Shown piece after piece: positions 11,919 to 15,093 of a DNA stretch of 15,093 nt; within the stretch, counting starts at the first letter, position 1; every line of letters begins with the position of its first letter. The position numbers were made by a program, and so were the translations under genes. The notes under the pieces were generated by a model. The model had not been told where the DNA came from. It did not search any database and saw only the letters and a list, made by a program, of their open reading frames with translations. Where the stretch lies: the NCBI GenBank assembly GCA_900766165.1, contig CAAFUK010000069.1, forward strand, positions 1 through 15,093, in the 5' to 3' direction. Source of the stretch: an uncultured Collinsella sp. GTDB lineage: Bacteria > Actinomycetota > Coriobacteriia > Coriobacteriales > Coriobacteriaceae.

Positions 11919-14684
11919 ATGAATCAGGACCGCCAAAACAGCCAACGCCGCGACGCGCAGAACACGGAGCGCGAGCAGGATTTTACGACCTACCGTACCG
12001 CCCAAAGCTCAAACGATATGGTGCCGACGGTTTTTCGCCGTGGCATCTACCGCACGATTCGCGGCAGCCTCAAACGCTTCTTGTCTATCGTCGTGATCAC
12101 CGCGCTTGGCGTGAGCGTGATGTGCGGCCTTAAGGCGGGCTGCGAGGACCTGAGTGATTCGGTCGACGCCTATTTTGACCAGCAGAATGTCTATGACATC
12201 AACGTGCAGTCGACCTATGGTCTGACCGATGACGATCTTGCCGCGATCCAAGAGGTCGATGGCGTCGAGACGGCCGAGGGCATCTATACCGAGACCGCCT
12301 ATACCGCCGTGGGTACGACGCGCGAGCGTGTCGTCGTACAGAGCCTCTCCAAAGAGAATATTGACCAACCGGTGCTAGTACGCGGCGAGCTGCCCGAGAC
12401 TTCGGGCGAAGTGGCAGTGACCTCACGTTTTTTGAAGGCTTCGGGCAAGAAAATCGGCGATACGGTGAGCTTTGCCGCCAACGATGCGAGCTCGTCGAAC
12501 CAAAGCGCCAAGGACCAGTTTGCCGATGGGGACTACACCATTACGGCTGAGGTCCTCGATCCCACTGATGTGAGCTCCGACTCGACAGTCAACGCCTTTC
12601 GCGCTGCTTCGACTGCGGACTACAAGTTCTACGTGAGCGAGGATGCCGCGACATCTTCTTCCTACTCCGCTGTCCACGTGGTCGTCGAGGGAGCCAAGAG
12701 CCTCAACTCCTATTCGGATGCCTACTCGGCAAAGATCAATGAGGTCAAGGGCAATATCGAGAAGATCCGCGAGGGGCGTGAGAAGGCGCGCGCTCAGGAG
12801 CTGACGGTCGACACACCGGCGAGCTTGGACGCGGCTGAGCGTCAGGCGAATATGGTCTTTGGGATCGAGCAGGACAACATTAATCGCATGGCCGAGGGCA
12901 GCGACGAGCGTGCGCAGGCGCAAGCCGACCTGGACCAGCGCCGCGCCGCCGCCGACCAGCAGTTTGCCGATGCCCGCGCCGAGCTCTCTGACCTGGGCGA
13001 ATGCACCTGGTACATCCAGGACCGCGGCAATATCGCAAGCTACTCGAGCGTCGAGAGCGATAGTTCTTCGATCGAGGCCATCGCCACGGTGTTCCCGTTC
13101 ATCTTCTTTATCGTCGCCGTGCTCATCAGCCTCACCACCGCCACGCGCATGGTCGAGGAGGAACGCACGCTGATCGGCCTGTACAAGGCACTCGGCTATT
13201 CGCGCGGGCGCATTCTGTCCAAATATGTGGACTACTCGCTGTGGGCCTGTTTGATCGGTGGCGTGCTCGGCAACATCATCGGTTTTGTGGGCCTGCCGTT
13301 GTTCCTGTTTACGGTGTTCGACGACATGTACTCGCTGCCCCAGATGCTGCTTTCGTACGACATCGTGTCTTCGATCGTCTCGGTGGCGCTGTTTGCCGTA
13401 GGCGTGGTGGGCGCTACGATTATCGCCTGCCGCCACGAGATGGCCGAGACTCCGGCATCGCTCATGCGCCCCAAGGCCCCGCGCGCCGGCTCGCGCATTT
13501 TCCTCGAGCGCATTGGCTTTATTTGGCGTCGCATGGGCTTTTTGAACAAGGTGGCCGCGCGCAATCTGTTCCGCTACAAAAAACGTGCCTTTATGACCAT
13601 CTTCGGTATCGCAGGTTGCACGGCGCTCGTGATCTGCGGCATGGGTATTCGTGACACATCGGTGGCGCTTTCGCCCAAGCAGTACGGGCACATTACGCGC
13701 TATGACCTGCTGGCGGTCGCCAATCCCGATGACTTTACGCAGACGTGCGCGGCGCTGGACGAGCGCAGTGCGGCCAAGGATTCCGGTGTGACCGTAACTT
13801 CGACGCTGCCGATCATGACCGACAACGTCACCTTTACATTCGGCGGAAAGAGCGAGACCGTGCAGCTGATCGTGGTGCCCGATGACCGCACGAACGATCT
13901 GGACGACTATGTTCGCCTTGAGGATGAGTCCAAAGAGCCACTGTCTTTGCGTGACGGAGACGTGTATCTGAGTAAGAGTTCACAGCTGGTGCTGGGGATT
14001 CAACCGGGCGATACGGCGCACGTCCAGGATTCGTCACTCAACGTCGCCAAGGTCAAGGTCAGCGACATTTCGCTTAACTATCTGGGCAACACGCTTTACA
14101 TGACGCAGAGCACCTATGAGCGCGCGTTTGGGCGCAGCGTTCGCCTCAATGGCATCTTTGCGCTGCTCAAGGGTTCGTCGGCCGACCAGATTGCGTTTAG
14201 CAAGAAGCTTAAGAGTGACGGCTGGCTTTCGATTTCGAGCACGGCCGAGCATTGGGAGAACTTTGAGGCGAACTTCACTATTATCAATTCCGTCGTGGTG
14301 CTCGTGACCTTTATGGCGGCGTGCCTGTCGTTTGTGGTGGTGTTTACGCTGTCCAACACGAATATCTCCGAGCGCGAGCGCGAGCTGGCGACCATCAAGG
14401 TGCTTGGTTTCCGCCGTGGCGAGGTGCACCATTACGTCAACAAGGAGACGTTGATCCTCACGGCAATTGGCGCCGCGCTGGGCGTGCCACTGGGCGGCTT
14501 GCTGGCCGAGAGTTTTACGTACATTTTGCAGATGCCGTCGCTGTACTTTGATGTTGAGGTCGAGCCGCTAAGCTACGTGCTCGCCGTGGTGCTTTCCTTT
14601 GGCTTTACGTTTATCGTCAACCTCGCCACCAATCGTACCCTCAACAAGATCGACATGGTCGGCGCCCTCAAAAGCGCCGAGTAA
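11919..14684 (+). CDS. FtsX-like ABC transporter permease
   Basis: The 921-residue partner permease has two FtsX domains and about eight predicted membrane segments. A polar Gln/Arg/Asn-rich cytoplasmic tail (about 1-45) precedes TM1 (54-71). A large extracytoplasmic region (72-385) follows, ending in a helical, probably coiled-coil stretch rich in Ala, Gln, Glu and Arg (about 300-360). First FtsX domain TMs are near 389-409, 441-466 and 483-504, then TM5 near 557-576. A second extracytoplasmic region of about 200 residues leads to the last FtsX triad near 789-811, 844-864 and 884-904. MVEEERTLIGLYKALGYSRG and ERERELATIKVLGFRRG are the paired coupling-helix motifs. I prefer the ATG at 11919; a GTG at 11907 overlapping the ATPase stop would add four residues. 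No membrane-fusion partner is adjacent, as expected in a Gram-positive. The substrate is unknown; peptides, lipids or cell-wall stress agents are typical. Confidence 0.93.
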   Translation: MNQDRQNSQRRDAQNTEREQDFTTYRTAQSSNDMVPTVFRRGIYRTIRGSLKRFLSIVVITALGVSVMCGLKAGCEDLSDSVDAYFDQQNVYDINVQSTYGLTDDDLAAIQEVDGVETAEGIYTETAYTAVGTTRERVVVQSLSKENIDQPVLVRGELPETSGEVAVTSRFLKASGKKIGDTVSFAANDASSSNQSAKDQFADGDYTITAEVLDPTDVSSDSTVNAFRAASTADYKFYVSEDAATSSSYSAVHVVVEGAKSLNSYSDAYSAKINEVKGNIEKIREGREKARAQELTVDTPASLDAAERQANMVFGIEQDNINRMAEGSDERAQAQADLDQRRAAADQQFADARAELSDLGECTWYIQDRGNIASYSSVESDSSSIEAIATVFPFIFFIVAVLISLTTATRMVEEERTLIGLYKALGYSRGRILSKYVDYSLWACLIGGVLGNIIGFVGLPLFLFTVFDDMYSLPQMLLSYDIVSSIVSVALFAVGVVGATIIACRHEMAETPASLMRPKAPRAGSRIFLERIGFIWRRMGFLNKVAARNLFRYKKRAFMTIFGIAGCTALVICGMGIRDTSVALSPKQYGHITRYDLLAVANPDDFTQTCAALDERSAAKDSGVTVTSTLPIMTDNVTFTFGGKSETVQLIVVPDDRTNDLDDYVRLEDESKEPLSLRDGDVYLSKSSQLVLGIQPGDTAHVQDSSLNVAKVKVSDISLNYLGNTLYMTQSTYERAFGRSVRLNGIFALLKGSSADQIAFSKKLKSDGWLSISSTAEHWENFEANFTIINSVVVLVTFMAACLSFVVVFTLSNTNISERERELATIKVLGFRRGEVHHYVNKETLILTAIGAALGVPLGGLLAESFTYILQMPSLYFDVEVEPLSYVLAVVLSFGFTFIVNLATNRTLNKIDMVGALKSAE

Positions 14685-14745
14685 CCTGCCCTGGGATTCA
14701 AGTTCTAGCGAGCTGCCGACGCGCCCGCAGCAGCATTTTTGCATA

Positions 14746-14789
14746 AACCGCCCCGCCAAATGCATACTTTGACGGGGCGGTTGCTTTTT
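14746..14789 (+). terminator. Strong intrinsic terminator of the ABC operon
   Basis: Perfect 10-bp arms AACCGCCCCG (14746-14755) and CGGGGCGGTT (14773-14782) lie around an inner CAAA/TTTG pairing and are followed by GCTTTTT. It lies 62 bp after the permease stop and is the clearest terminator in the window. Confidence 0.9.
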
Positions 14790-15093
14790 GCCCACAGGTA
14801 CCCCAGGGGGCGCCGTGCAAATTCCGGAGTATTCAGCCTCCCGGGGTCCGCGGGCGCGGGGGCGGGGGTGCAAAACTGCGCTGAAAGCCTTGATTCTGAG
14901 CCCCCAGTGCCTCGAGGACCGATCGTTTTTTACAGGATGCGGCCCATAGTGCCTGCCTTTCGCCCAAAATCCAGTATGCAGGCATCCTCGGCTGCTGAAT
15001 ACTCCCAACAATGCACGCCGCATCCTACCCTATGCACCCGTAGCTACTCTGCGGGCGCGTGGCCTGATAGTAAGTTGCGGTGGAATAGTTCCA
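14790..15093. other. Non-coding region with nested inverted repeats
   Basis: No credible gene is present to the window edge. Inverted pairs seen are GGAGTATTCAGC (14826-14837) with GCTGAATACTCC (14994-15005), GGATGCGG (14935-14942) with CCGCATCC (15018-15025), and TGCCTGC (14950-14956) with GCAGGCA (14978-14984). A T6 run lies at 14926-14931. The last 13 bases form TGGAATAGTTCCA (TGGAA/TTCCA). A minus-strand frame starting near 15023 exists but runs antisense into the permease gene, has no family resemblance and is rejected. A dispersed intergenic repeat or a structured RNA is possible. Confidence 0.55.

Noticed and set aside
12423..13691. Long minus-strand frame of 422 codons antisense to the ABC permease
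   Set aside because: It lies wholly inside a well-supported FtsX permease gene and has His/Arg/Asp-rich composition typical of antisense frames in GC-rich DNA. No family resemblance is seen.
14568..15023. Minus-strand 151-codon frame at the right edge
   Set aside because: It runs antisense into the permease C-terminus and through the terminator; no ribosome-binding site and no family match. The region is better explained by inverted repeats.
1..15093. CRISPR array, tRNA, rRNA, transposase or phage genes
   Set aside because: I found no regularly spaced identical repeats, no cloverleaf-like sequences and no recognisable mobile-element proteins anywhere in the window.

Overview
The window looks like chromosomal DNA from a GC-rich Gram-positive bacterium. 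The best guess is a gut Coriobacteriia (Collinsella-like) actinomycete. This rests on codon use strongly biased to G/C, Shine-Dalgarno sites of the AAAGGAG type, a Gram-positive/actinobacterial type LexA box, many short palindromic intergenic repeats, and protein relatives I recognise from that group. The genus is an inference and not proven here.

Region 1 (1-5388) holds aspartate-family amino acid genes. thrC and thrB lie on the minus strand. lysC and asd lie on the plus strand and diverge from thrC. Together they encode aspartokinase, aspartate-semialdehyde dehydrogenase, homoserine kinase and threonine synthase. Homoserine dehydrogenase, the step between Asd and ThrB, is not in the window. 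thrC and lysC share a 103-bp intergenic region with what may be one symmetric extended -10 element used in both directions. thrC is separated from thrB by a terminator-like hairpin and a 112-bp palindromic element. lysC and asd are also separated by hairpins, so asd probably has its own promoter.

Region 2 (5389-6422) begins with a 455-bp non-coding stretch. It carries a 130-bp near-palindrome with perfect 28-bp arms and three degenerate ~52-bp tandem repeats. A GTG-started ogt gene (O6-alkylguanine-DNA alkyltransferase) follows.

Region 3 (6423-8710) is a two-component system: an OmpR/PhoB-type response regulator and a membrane histidine kinase only 2 bp apart. Its promoter region has CTAAGGC direct repeats spaced 11 bp apart, which suggests autoregulation.

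Region 4 (8711-11211) has two minus-strand genes: a CLC-family anion transporter with features of the fluoride (CLC-F) clade, and a stand-alone GyrI-like domain protein. The latter has a perfect SOS box, CGAACAGCTGTTCG, just upstream. The two-gene block is bracketed by two inverted copies of a 45-bp repeat (43/45 identical). One copy starts at the end of the kinase gene and the other ends 55 bp before the ABC gene.

Region 5 (11212-14789) is a MacB/FtsX-type ABC transporter (ATPase plus a 921-residue permease) ending in a strong intrinsic terminator. FtsX-type ABC transporters are often controlled by an adjacent two-component system, so region 4 may be an insertion or inversion between formerly adjacent partners.

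Region 6 (14790-15093) is non-coding DNA with nested inverted repeats. No rRNA, tRNA, CRISPR array, transposase or phage gene was seen.
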